A stretch of DNA of 8,590 nt. Source: Fidelibacterota bacterium (GTDB lineage Bacteria; Bipolaricaulota; Bipolaricaulia; Bipolaricaulales; Bipolaricaulaceae). Positions within the stretch are counted from its first letter, which is position 1, and each line of letters starts with the position of its first letter. The notes below the pieces were generated by a model. That model was not told where the DNA came from. It did no database searches and saw only the letters and a list, made by a program, of their open reading frames with translations. A program made the position numbers and the translations under genes. Below, piece after piece: positions 1 to 5,963 of the stretch. The stretch lies in the NCBI GenBank assembly GCA_024277405.1, contig JAJRVI010000172.1:1-8590 (forward strand), given 5' to 3'.

Positions 1-371
1 ATGACGAGACCGCCCACCAACCCCGTCGCGGCGGCCCCGTTCCCCAGAGCGATCGCCCCCCAGGCCGCGAGGGGAATGAGCGTCCAGACCCCGAACCTCA
101 CGCCGCAGAACAGCGCCCCGAGGCCGGCCGCGAACCCCCAGGGCACGAGGTAGGCGGAGCCCGCCGCCGCCACCGCGGACAGGACCACCCCGGAGGACAC
201 GAGCCCCAGCCAGAAGATCCCCTCCGGGCGTGTGAATCGCTGCGCGCGCCAAAGGACCCACAGCGCGACGCTCCCGGCCAGGGCGGCCCCCACCGCCTCG
301 TGCCACGGCGCCATCCCCGGCCCCCCCCGCAGCCGCAGCAGGGAGAACCCCCAAACCAGGAGGAGGCTCAC
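1..371 (-). CDS. Partial multi-pass membrane protein, probable 7TM-HD (PgpH-like) family, C-terminus outside window
   Basis: The minus-strand frame stays open from the GTG at 371 to the window edge and encodes about 123 very hydrophobic residues. I see about four membrane segments: VSLLLVWGFSLL; AVGAALAGSVALWVLW; FWLGLVSSGVVLSAVAAAGSAYLV; and a long GFAAGLGALF to IPLAAWGAIAL stretch. Short basic loops (RLRGG, RAQRFTRPE) separate the early ones. The last part resembles the P-x-AAxxML...LLxG-N pattern of the 7TM region of PgpH/7TMR-HD proteins, which carry a C-terminal HD phosphodiesterase domain acting on c-di-AMP. That gene commonly follows phoH, as here. The HD domain would lie beyond the window, so the family call is inference. 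The GTG has AGAGG 5 nt upstream and sits 26 nt after the phoH stop. An in-frame ATG at 458 would add a basic 29-residue tail (MSDTKSPNK...) and overlap phoH by 62 bases. Confidence 0.5.
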   Translation of the reverse strand, partial: MSLLLVWGFSLLRLRGGPGMAPWHEAVGAALAGSVALWVLWRAQRFTRPEGIFWLGLVSSGVVLSAVAAAGSAYLVPWGFAAGLGALFCGVRFGVWTLIPLAAWGAIALGNGAAATGLVGGLV

Positions 372-396
372 CGCGACCTCTGCGGGCAGGGCGGGC

Positions 397-1347
397 TTAG
401 GGCGAGACCGTTGAGCGCGGTTCTTTCCGTTCTTGTTTGGACTTTTCGTATCGCTCATACGCCTCGATGATCGCCCTGACCAGCGGGTGGCGCACCACGT
501 CCCGCCGGTCCAGATAGACAAAGGCGATCCCGGGAATCCCGGACAGGATCTCGATCACCTCCCTGAGGCCGGAGGTCCGCCCCACCAGGTCCACCTGGGT
601 GATGTCCCCGGTGATGACGGCTTTGGACCCGAACCCGAGGCGAGTCAGGAACATCTTCATCTGGGTATGGGTGGTGTTCTGCGCCTCGTCCAGGATCACG
701 AACGCGTGGTTCAGGGTCCGACCGCGCATGAAGGCCAACGGCGCGATCTCGATCTTCCCATGGGCCATCCACTGCTCGAACTCGCTCCCGGGGATCATGT
801 CGTAGATGGCATCGTAAAGGGGGCGGAGGTAGGGATGCACCTTCTGCAGGATGTCCCCCGGGAGGAACCCGAGCTCCTCCCCCGCCTCCACCGCGGGGCG
901 GGTGAGCACGATCCGCTTCACCTTCCCCTTCTTCAAGGCATCGATGGCACAGGCGACCGCGAGGTAGGTCTTGCCCGTGCCCGCGGGCCCGATGGCGAAG
1001 ACCACGTCGTTCTCCTGGATGGCCTTGACGTAGCGGCGCTGGCCCTCGGTCTTGGGACGGATGGCCTCGCCCCAGTGGGTGATCTGGACGATGTCGGTGA
1101 GCACCCCCTCGAGGTCACCGCCCTCCTTCACCTGGCTCACGAGGTACCGCACCTCTTCCAGGGAAGGGGGGTGTTTGGCGTGGGCGGCCTCGGCCAGCTT
1201 CTCGAACAGCACCCGGAGGCGCTCGACCTCCTCGTCCTCGCCCTCCACGGTGATGCGGTTCCCCCGCGCGACGATGCGCGCCTTGGGGAACTCCTTGGCG
1301 ATCAATCGGAGGTTCCTATCGTATTGCCCCAACACCCCCAACGCCAC
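397..1347 (-). CDS. phoH: PhoH family ATPase
   Basis: This is a 316-residue PhoH-like cytoplasmic P-loop NTPase, close to the family's usual length of about 320. An N-terminal KH-like segment (about 20-52, ARIVARGNRITVEGEDEEV) precedes the ATPase domain. The Walker A motif is GPAGTGKT at 120-127. The family-typical RPAVEAGEELGFLPGD lies at 150-165, the Walker B-type FVILDEAQN at 216-224, and TGDITQVDL at 247-255. Such proteins are tied to RNA and ribosome metabolism, usually beside ybeY and a 7TM-HD gene; the precise role is unsettled. The GTG start has GGAG 9 nt upstream and lies 22 nt after the mtaB stop. However, the codons just upstream ([10 protein letters not shown]) match the conserved PhoH N-terminus, so the true protein may begin earlier, possibly at an ATA at 1386. 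The family call is sure; the start is not. Confidence 0.93.
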   Translation of the reverse strand: MALGVLGQYDRNLRLIAKEFPKARIVARGNRITVEGEDEEVERLRVLFEKLAEAAHAKHPPSLEEVRYLVSQVKEGGDLEGVLTDIVQITHWGEAIRPKTEGQRRYVKAIQENDVVFAIGPAGTGKTYLAVACAIDALKKGKVKRIVLTRPAVEAGEELGFLPGDILQKVHPYLRPLYDAIYDMIPGSEFEQWMAHGKIEIAPLAFMRGRTLNHAFVILDEAQNTTHTQMKMFLTRLGFGSKAVITGDITQVDLVGRTSGLREVIEILSGIPGIAFVYLDRRDVVRHPLVRAIIEAYERYEKSKQERKEPRSTVSP

Positions 1348-1369
1348 CTCGGGGCTCTCCAGCTCCAGC

Positions 1370-2635
1370 TCAAATGTCCTGGTTATCCTCTATCACCCCC
1401 ACCGTGATCTCTTCCCGCACCTCCGTGACCCGCACAGGGAGGATTGTACCACGGGCGAGGCCATCGGAGGGCAGGGAGAGGACGATATAGTTCTCGGCGT
1501 GTCCCCGCCACATGCCGTCGACACGCTCCTCGAGCACCGGCCGCAGCACCTCGCCCAGGAACCGCTTCCTCACCCTCAGGGACAGCGTACGGGCGAGCTC
1601 CTCCAGCGCTGCGGCGCGATCCCGTTTCACGGCTGGCGGGACCTGATCCGGAAGGGCCGCGGCCCGCGTCCCCGGACGGGGGGAGAAGGGGAAGATGTGG
1701 AGGCGGAGGGGCTCGAGCTCCGAGAGAAGCCCCCACGTCCGCCGGAAGGCCTCCTCGTCCTCGCCGGGGAAGCCCACCATCACGTCGGCCCCGAAGGTGG
1801 CCCTGGGGACCGTCTCCAGGAACGCCCCGACCCGCTCGGCGTACTCCGCCGCGGTGTAGGGCCGGCCCATACGAGCGAGGACCCGATCGTCGCCGGACTG
1901 GAGGGGCACGTGGAGGTAAGGGCAGAGCCGGGGCTCGGCTGCGAACAGGGCGACGAGCTCACCGGTCACCCCCTCCGGATTCAGGGAAGAGAGCCTGATC
2001 CTGACCCCGGGGACCCGGAGCAGCTCCCCCAGGAGGTCCACGAGCGAGGGGCGCTCCGGGAGGTCCTCGCCGTACTGGGCGAGGTTGATCCCCACCACCA
2101 CGAGCTCCGGGTGGCCGGCGGCGGCCAGGCACTCAGCCTCCTCGCGGGCCACGGCCGGGGGCTTGCTGCGCAGCGGGCCCCGCACCTGCCAGGTCTTGCA
2201 GAAGCTGCAGGCCACGGAGCACCCATCCTGGACCTTCAGATTGGCCCGGATCTGCTCCGCGTCCCGAGCGATCCGCTCCTCGGCGAGGGGAGGCCAGCCG
2301 TCACGACGGGGGGCCTCCCCCCGCAGATGGGCGAGCATGATCTCCCGGATCCGGGCCTTATCCCGGTTGGGGACCACGATATCCGCGCCAGCGGCCCGGA
2401 GCTCCTCGGGGAAGTCGGTGGCCTGACAGCCCACCGCCACGATCAGGGCCCGGGGGTGTTCGCGCCGCAGCTTCCGGATTAGCTTCCGGCCCTTGCGGGC
2501 GGCGAGGCCCGTGACGGCGCACGTGTTCACCACGTGCACCTCCCCCGTCCCGGGGAGACCAGAAAGCCTCTCCCGGATCAACTGGGATTCGTAGTGGTTG
2601 ACGCGGCACCCGAGGGTGTGGGTTATGACCCTCAT
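1370..2635 (-). CDS. mtaB: MtaB-type tRNA methylthiotransferase (radical SAM)
   Basis: The 421-residue protein has the three-part architecture of the MiaB/RimO/MtaB methylthiotransferases. The N-terminal UPF0004 domain has its three cluster cysteines at C10 (TLGCRVN), C39 (NTCAVT) and C70 (VGCQAT). The radical-SAM core has Cx3Cx2C at C139, C143 and C146. A C-terminal TRAM-like RNA-binding domain covers about 357-410. The LGCRVN opening and the 421-residue length fit MtaB, which converts t6A to ms2t6A at tRNA position 37 using SAM and two 4Fe-4S clusters. LQSGDD (246-250) and MVGFPGE (286-292) are family signatures. After the last radical-SAM cysteine the sequence is KTWQVRG, where relatives usually read IIPxxRG. 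The ATG overlaps the AMMECR1 stop as ATGA, indicating translational coupling. MiaB or RimO are less likely alternatives. Confidence 0.88.
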   Translation of the reverse strand: MRVITHTLGCRVNHYESQLIRERLSGLPGTGEVHVVNTCAVTGLAARKGRKLIRKLRREHPRALIVAVGCQATDFPEELRAAGADIVVPNRDKARIREIMLAHLRGEAPRRDGWPPLAEERIARDAEQIRANLKVQDGCSVACSFCKTWQVRGPLRSKPPAVAREEAECLAAAGHPELVVVGINLAQYGEDLPERPSLVDLLGELLRVPGVRIRLSSLNPEGVTGELVALFAAEPRLCPYLHVPLQSGDDRVLARMGRPYTAAEYAERVGAFLETVPRATFGADVMVGFPGEDEEAFRRTWGLLSELEPLRLHIFPFSPRPGTRAAALPDQVPPAVKRDRAAALEELARTLSLRVRKRFLGEVLRPVLEERVDGMWRGHAENYIVLSLPSDGLARGTILPVRVTEVREEITVGVIEDNQDI

Positions 2636-3045
2636 TCCACGTGACGCTCCACGGTGAAGCGATAGATTTTACAGGGTTCGTCCGGGGGGATCCCCGCCTT
2701 CATCTTGGCGATCCGGAGCTGCTCCTCCACCGTGTCCACGCCCTCGAGATCCGGCAGGAGCAGCCCCAGCCGGAACCCCTTTTCCACGATCACCCCATAC
2801 CTCTTGGGATCGAGGTCGGATTCGCCGCACGGCTCGGGAGCCGAGAGCACATCCACGGAGATGTGAAGGCGCGGGAGCTCCTCCGGCCGCACCGGGGGAA
2901 ACCGGGGGTCTTCGGTGGCGGCCTTGATGGCGTTGGCGATGATCTCCTCGGCGAGGTTCCCCTTGGTGGGGAGGTACGTGCCGATGCAACCCCGCAGCAT
3001 CCCATCCTTCTTCAGGGACACGAAGGCCCCGGCCCTCGCGCACAT
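2632..3045 (-). CDS. AMMECR1-domain protein (AmmeMemoRadiSam protein A-like), N-terminally damaged
   Basis: The frame from the ATG at 3045 gives 137 residues covering most of an AMMECR1 domain. It includes [11 protein letters not shown] at 5-15, the hallmark LRGCIGT at 17-23, [38 protein letters not shown], and [17 protein letters not shown] followed by KAGIPPDEP near the end. This is the pattern of AmmeMemoRadiSam system protein A, whose biochemical function is unclear. Full-length relatives start about 35-40 residues earlier with a helix. That helix ([18 protein letters not shown]) is present here but in another frame, from the ATG at 3094, and the linker between it and AGAFVSL is missing. 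The gene is therefore either truncated and frameshifted, or the sequence contains an error. The ATG at 3045 has only a weak GAGG 3 nt upstream. The stop overlaps the mtaB start (ATGA). No Memo or radical-SAM partner of that system is visible. Confidence 0.85.
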   Translation of the reverse strand: MCARAGAFVSLKKDGMLRGCIGTYLPTKGNLAEEIIANAIKAATEDPRFPPVRPEELPRLHISVDVLSAPEPCGESDLDPKRYGVIVEKGFRLGLLLPDLEGVDTVEEQLRIAKMKAGIPPDEPCKIYRFTVERHVE

Positions 3046-3094
3046 AGGCCTCGATGGCCCGGCGGGCGAGCTCCACCAAGGGGTCTTTTCGCAT
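3046..3094 (-). other. Out-of-frame N-terminal remnant of the AMMECR1 gene
   Basis: Read from the ATG at 3094, this stretch encodes [18 protein letters not shown], the conserved first helix of AmmeMemoRadiSam protein A. The frame then continues as REGRG and runs into sequence that does not match the family, while the rest of the domain continues in the +1-shifted frame. The ATG lies 8 nt after a -10-like TAAGGT, and AAGG sits 9 nt upstream of it. It is therefore probably the ancestral start of the AMMECR1 gene, now disconnected from the body of the protein. Confidence 0.6.
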
Positions 3095-3102
3095 CTCCCA
3101 AA

Positions 3103-3131
3103 ACCTTAGTGATTCCGGGATCCGATGTCAA
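3103..3131 (-). promoter_or_regulatory. Promoter of the AMMECR1-mtaB-phoH operon
   Basis: On the minus strand a perfect -35 box, TTGACA (3131-3126), is followed after 17 nt by TAAGGT (3108-3103), which keeps the TA...T of the consensus -10. Transcription should start near 3096. That leaves almost no leader before the ATG at 3094, or about 50 nt before the ATG at 3045. It lies in the divergent gap between this operon and the beta-barrel gene. The call rests on motif match and spacing alone. Confidence 0.6.
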
Positions 3132-3169
3132 CTTCCGGTTCCCGATTCGCGCGCCCGCATGTGAAGGGG

Positions 3170-3188
3170 TAGAATGCTTCAAAGGAGG
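3170..3188 (+). promoter_or_regulatory. Possible -10 box and strong RBS of the beta-barrel gene
   Basis: TAGAAT at 3170-3175 resembles a -10 box, but the best hexamer 18 nt upstream (TTCGCG, 3146-3151) is a poor -35. AAAGGAGG at 3181-3188 is a near-perfect Shine-Dalgarno sequence 4 nt before the ATG at 3193, and it fixes that start. If this -10 is used, the mRNA would begin at or inside the Shine-Dalgarno sequence, so the real promoter may lie elsewhere. Confidence 0.4.
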
Positions 3189-3192
3189 TTTA

Positions 3193-3567
3193 ATGAAAAC
3201 GAAGTCGATAAAAAGCGCGGTTTTTCTGGGGATCCTGTTGGTCCCCCTTCTCCTCGGGGGTTGTTACCTCAACATCTTCCAGACGGCCAGAACGTTGGAT
3301 CAGGGGGAGGTCCTCTTCGGCCTCGGTGTGGGGATGACCACGGTCACGGCAGGGGAAAGCACAGGGCTCTTTTACTCCCCCCAGGCCCAATTGGGCCTCG
3401 GCCTGGCGAATGGGCTTCAGCTGACCCTCCAAGCGGGTGCCCTGGCGACCATCGGGGATGGCTCGGCGTTCCAATTCGGGGGAGCGGCGGGGGAGCTCAA
3501 GACCCGGCTGTTCGACGAACCGGACGCGTTCGCCCTGGCCCTCGGCCTCGGGGCGGTTGGGGCTTAA
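3193..3567 (+). CDS. N-terminal part of frameshifted lipoprotein/outer-membrane beta-barrel protein
   Basis: This frame encodes 124 residues. It opens with a lipoprotein signal peptide: basic MKTKSIK, a hydrophobic core, and lipobox L-G-G-C with the acylated cysteine at 24. Alternating strands follow (GEVLFGLGVGMTTV, GLFYSPQAQLGLGL, GLQLTLQAGALATI, AFQFGGAAGELKTRLF), looking like beta-hairpins of a small barrel. The family is not recognised beyond that. The frame stops at TAA 3565-3567 in mid-strand (ALALGLGAVGA), but the adjacent frame carries on with a fitting barrel sequence to 3821. Adding one G to the GGGG at 3559-3562 gives a single protein of about 209 residues. The start is set by AAAGGAGG 4 nt upstream. 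The gene is monocistronic, bounded by a divergent promoter upstream and a terminator downstream. It is either a young pseudogene, a length-variable allele, or a consensus error. Confidence 0.7.
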   Translation: MKTKSIKSAVFLGILLVPLLLGGCYLNIFQTARTLDQGEVLFGLGVGMTTVTAGESTGLFYSPQAQLGLGLANGLQLTLQAGALATIGDGSAFQFGGAAGELKTRLFDEPDAFALALGLGAVGA

Positions 3568-3821
3568 ATTACTTCGGATGGGGGGTACACGGTAGCATAT
3601 ATTTCGACAGCACCGTCAGATTCCTCCCCCTCTATCTCGTCTGGCGGCCGTTTATCTCCCTCAGCGGCACCGACGGGGACGGATCGCCCGGTTTCGGGAG
3701 CATATTTGCCGGCGGGATGAGGCTCCCGTTCTCCGAATCGGCGTCGTTCCTGTTGGAGTTAGACTATAACGCCATTTGGAACCTATGGAGCCCGGGGATC
3801 TACCTCCTCTTCAACTTCTGA
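3561..3821 (+). pseudogene. C-terminal part of the frameshifted beta-barrel protein
   Basis: In the -1 frame relative to the upstream segment, codons from 3561 read GLNYFGWGVHGSIYFD and continue for 86 residues. They end in YLLFNF and a TGA at 3819-3821. Aromatic-rich alternating strands (FLPLYLVWRPFISL, SASFLLELDYNAIW) and a final phenylalanine are typical of outer-membrane beta-barrels recognised by the BAM machinery. I see no ribosome-binding site or start that would let this piece be made alone, so it is the tail of the gene starting at 3193. A terminator begins 26 nt after its stop. Confidence 0.65.
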
Positions 3822-3847
3822 TCCGCCCGGATCCCGATCGAGGGGGA

Positions 3848-3880
3848 GGAAAAGGCCGTCGAAGGACGGCCTTTTCCGTT
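3848..3880 (+). terminator. Rho-independent terminator after the beta-barrel gene
   Basis: A perfect 13-bp stem has arms GGAAAAGGCCGTC (3848-3860) and GACGGCCTTTTCC (3865-3877) closing a GAAG loop. The CTTTTCC side and the following GTTTCT supply the U-rich tail. It separates the beta-barrel gene from the por operon, whose -35 box starts 11 nt after the stem. Confidence 0.9.
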
Positions 3881-3887
3881 TCTCACG

Positions 3888-3917
3888 TTGAAATCCTTTG
3901 CATCCCCATCCTATAAT
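3888..3917 (+). promoter_or_regulatory. Promoter of the porCDAB operon
   Basis: TTGAAA (3888-3893) and a perfect TATAAT (3912-3917) are 18 nt apart, a near-consensus sigma-70-type promoter. Transcription should begin near 3924, giving a leader of about 23 nt that contains AAAGGAGGG (3931-3939) ahead of the porC ATG. The strong promoter fits high constitutive expression of a central metabolic enzyme. No operator-like repeat is obvious around it. Confidence 0.8.
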
Positions 3918-3946
3918 GGCCGGACTTCCGAAAGGAGGGAATCCCG

Positions 3947-4513
3947 ATGAAGGAGATCCGGTGGCACGGTAGAGGCGGTCAGGGCGCGAAGACCGTCTCC
4001 CAGATCCTCGCCCAGATCAACTTGCGCGAGGGCAAGCATGTGCAAGCGTTTCCGGAATATGGCCCCGAGCGATCCGGGGCCCCGGTGCGGGCTTACAACC
4101 GCATCTCCGACGAGGAAATCCTCGTCCACTCCGGCGTCTACCACCCCGATATCGTGGTGGTGATCGACGAAACCTTGCTGGAATCGGAAAATCCTACGGA
4201 AGGGCTTAAACCTGACGGCGTCCTCATCGTCAATTCCTCCCGTTCCGAGGACGAGATCCGGAGGACCACGGGCTTCCGGGGGAGGATCGTGGCCCTGGAC
4301 GCCACCAAAATCGCCCAGGAGGCCGGCACCGGGTATCCCAACGTCCCCATGCTCGGGGCGGTGGTGGCGGTACTGGGGACCGACCCGAAAATCGCCGAGG
4401 AGGAGCTCAAGGAAACGCTCTCCCATCGGCTGCCCCCGGAGGTAGTGGAGAAGAACCTGCGGGCATTCCGGGCCGGATACGAAGCGGCGAAAGGGGTGTA
4501 CGTTGGCGGTTGA
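3947..4513 (+). CDS. porC: Pyruvate:ferredoxin oxidoreductase, gamma subunit
   Basis: The 188-residue protein is the gamma subunit of a four-subunit 2-oxoacid:ferredoxin oxidoreductase, the usual size for the family. The glycine-rich IRWHGRGGQGAKT opening (4-16) is the family hallmark. It is followed by FPEYGPERSGAPVRAYNRIS (35-54), HPDIVVVIDETLL (66-78) and YPNVPMLGAVVAVLG (130-144). The enzyme oxidises pyruvate with CoA to acetyl-CoA and CO2, reducing ferredoxin; the gamma chain is structural and contacts the CoA-binding region. It is first in a gamma-delta-alpha-beta operon, the order known from Thermotoga and archaeal enzymes. The ATG is set by AAAGGAGGG 7 nt upstream. Its end overlaps porD by 11 bases. 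Another oxoacid substrate cannot be excluded from this subunit alone. Confidence 0.93.
   Translation: MKEIRWHGRGGQGAKTVSQILAQINLREGKHVQAFPEYGPERSGAPVRAYNRISDEEILVHSGVYHPDIVVVIDETLLESENPTEGLKPDGVLIVNSSRSEDEIRRTTGFRGRIVALDATKIAQEAGTGYPNVPMLGAVVAVLGTDPKIAEEELKETLSHRLPPEVVEKNLRAFRAGYEAAKGVYVGG
4490..4496 (+). promoter_or_regulatory. RBS that fixes the TTG start of porD
   Basis: AAAGGGG inside the 3' end of porC lies 6 nt before the TTG at 4503. No ATG or GTG in the porD frame lies between here and the first conserved residues (MAVELKSW...). The TTG with this Shine-Dalgarno sequence is therefore the best start and implies coupling to porC translation. Confidence 0.55.
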
Positions 4514-4799
4514 GCTCAAATCCTGGAGGGAACTCCCCATCGGCGGCGTGATCCCAGGGGGTGCCACCCCGGAGCTCAACAAGACCGGCTCCTGGAGGTC
4601 CAAGCGCCCCATCTGGAACAGCGAGAAGTGCATTCACTGCCTCCAATGCTGGCTCCACTGTCCCGATGACTCCATCATCATCCGTGACCAGAAGGTGACA
4701 GGCATCGATTACGATCACTGCAAGGGCTGCGGGGTGTGTGCCGCGGTCTGTCCGGTGGAGGCTATCGAGATGGTTCCCGAGCGAGGGGGTGCCGCATGA
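4503..4799 (+). CDS. porD: Pyruvate:ferredoxin oxidoreductase, delta subunit (2x4Fe-4S ferredoxin)
   Basis: This 98-residue ferredoxin-like subunit has two complete CxxCxxCxxxCP motifs: cysteines 43, 46, 49 and 53, then 73, 76, 79 and 83. Each should hold a 4Fe-4S cluster that carries electrons from the thiamine site to external ferredoxin. The N-terminal extension (SWRELPIGG...NKTGSWRSKRPIW) is typical of PorD/VorD subunits, where it helps dock onto the complex. The start is an unusual TTG overlapping porC. The stop overlaps the porA ATG as ATGA, so translation of the three genes is probably coupled, helping keep subunits in equal amounts. Length and cysteine spacing are normal for the family. 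Confidence 0.95.
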   Translation: MAVELKSWRELPIGGVIPGGATPELNKTGSWRSKRPIWNSEKCIHCLQCWLHCPDDSIIIRDQKVTGIDYDHCKGCGVCAAVCPVEAIEMVPERGGAA

Positions 4800-5953
4800 A
4801 AAAGGTCATGACCGGACACAAGGCGGTGGCCGAGGCGATGCGTCAGGTAGAGCCGGACGTTGTGGCCGTCTACCCCATTACCCCACAATCGGAGATCGCC
4901 GAATATTACGCCCAATACGTGGCCGATGGCATCGTGCGGACGGAGCTCGTTCCCGTGGAATCCGAGCATTCCGCGATGTCGGCCTGCGTGGGAGCCGCGG
5001 CGGCGGGGGCGCGGGTGATAACCGCCACCGCATCCCAGGGCCTGGCCCTGATGGTGGAGATCCTCTACATCGCCGCGTCCATGAGGCTCCCCATCGTGAT
5101 GGCCCTGGCCAACCGCGCGCTCTCCGGCCCCATCAACATCCACTGCGGCCATTCCGACGCTTACCTCGCCCGGGACTCGGGCGCCGTCCAGATCTTCGCC
5201 GAGTCGGCCCAGGAGGCCTACGATTACATGCTCATGGCCCAGCGGATCGCCGAACACGGGGACGTGCGACTCCCCGTCATCGTGAACCTGGACGGCTTCA
5301 CCCTCACCCACTCTTCCCAGGTGGTGGAAACCCTTCCCGATGAGGAGGCGAAGAAGTTCGTGGGGGACTATGAGCCCCTGTACCCCCTCCTCGACGTGGA
5401 CAACCCCTCCGTATGGGGCCCCTTTGCCATGCCGGACTACTACTTCGAGCTCAAACGGGCACAGCAAGCGGGAATGGAGGCCGTGCCCGAGGTCTTCCTC
5501 TCCGTCCAGGATGAGTATTCCCGGCTCTCCGGCCGGCCCTACAAGGGCTTCTTCGAGGCCTATAAGCTCGACGACGCGGAGCGGGCCATCGTGGTCATGG
5601 GTTCCACCGCCGGGACCGCGAAGGTGGCGGTGGACGAGCTCCGCTCGAAGGGCGAGAAGGTGGGGCTTCTCAAGGTATGGCTGTGGCGTCCCTTCCCCCG
5701 GGCGGAGGTGGCGGATGCCCTCTCCGGGGCGAAGGCCGTGGCCATCATGGACCGGGCGCTCTCCTTCGGGAACATGGGGGCGCTGTATCTCGATATCACC
5801 TCGGCCTTCGCGGGGCGCGAGGGGCCGGCCTTCGTGAACTATATCTACGGATTGGGGGGGCGCGATGTCCCCGTGGAGCACATCGTCCAGGTCTTCGAGG
5901 ACCTGAGGGACGCGAAGGCCGGGGAGCTCCGGTATCTCGGCCTGCGGGAGTAA
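4796..5953 (+). CDS. porA: Pyruvate:ferredoxin oxidoreductase, alpha subunit
   Basis: This is the 385-residue alpha subunit. Visible motifs are VAVYPITPQSEI (23-34), where the threonine belongs to the oxoacid site; VESEHSAMSACVGAAAAGAR (54-73) with the glutamate of the thiamine-activating region; ATASQGLALM (77-86); and NRALSGPINIHCGHSDA (106-122). NLDGFTLTHSSQ at 164-175 closes the first domain. The C-terminal transketolase-like domain (about 262-385) has VVMGSTAGTAK, WLWRPFP, DRALSFG and YGLGGRD. The sequence follows the Thermotoga PorA pattern closely, which favours pyruvate as substrate. ATG 4796 is preferred over in-frame upstream starts because MKKVMTGHKAVAEAM aligns with the family start, AGGGGGTG precedes it, and it overlaps the porD stop. 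porB follows after 10 nt. Confidence 0.95.
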   Translation: MKKVMTGHKAVAEAMRQVEPDVVAVYPITPQSEIAEYYAQYVADGIVRTELVPVESEHSAMSACVGAAAAGARVITATASQGLALMVEILYIAASMRLPIVMALANRALSGPINIHCGHSDAYLARDSGAVQIFAESAQEAYDYMLMAQRIAEHGDVRLPVIVNLDGFTLTHSSQVVETLPDEEAKKFVGDYEPLYPLLDVDNPSVWGPFAMPDYYFELKRAQQAGMEAVPEVFLSVQDEYSRLSGRPYKGFFEAYKLDDAERAIVVMGSTAGTAKVAVDELRSKGEKVGLLKVWLWRPFPRAEVADALSGAKAVAIMDRALSFGNMGALYLDITSAFAGREGPAFVNYIYGLGGRDVPVEHIVQVFEDLRDAKAGELRYLGLRE

Positions 5954-5963
5954 GGAGGACAAC

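Noticed and set aside
433..1407. Long plus-strand open frame (324 codons) opposite phoH
   Set aside because: It is antisense to a clearly conserved PhoH protein; its composition is a GC-rich reverse-frame artefact with no domain.
1052..2482. 476-codon plus-strand open frame across mtaB and phoH
   Set aside because: It spans two well-supported opposite-strand genes and their junction. The Pro/Gly/Arg-rich sequence has no recognisable motif.
3555..3567. Programmed -1 frameshifting in the beta-barrel gene
   Set aside because: No in-frame X-XXY-YYZ slippery heptamer or clear downstream structure is seen. A one-base loss in the G run is simpler.
4736..4795. Earlier ATG for porA at 4736
   Set aside because: The added residues are porD codons read out of frame. 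The family start is MKKV at 4796, with an ATGA overlap and a Shine-Dalgarno sequence.
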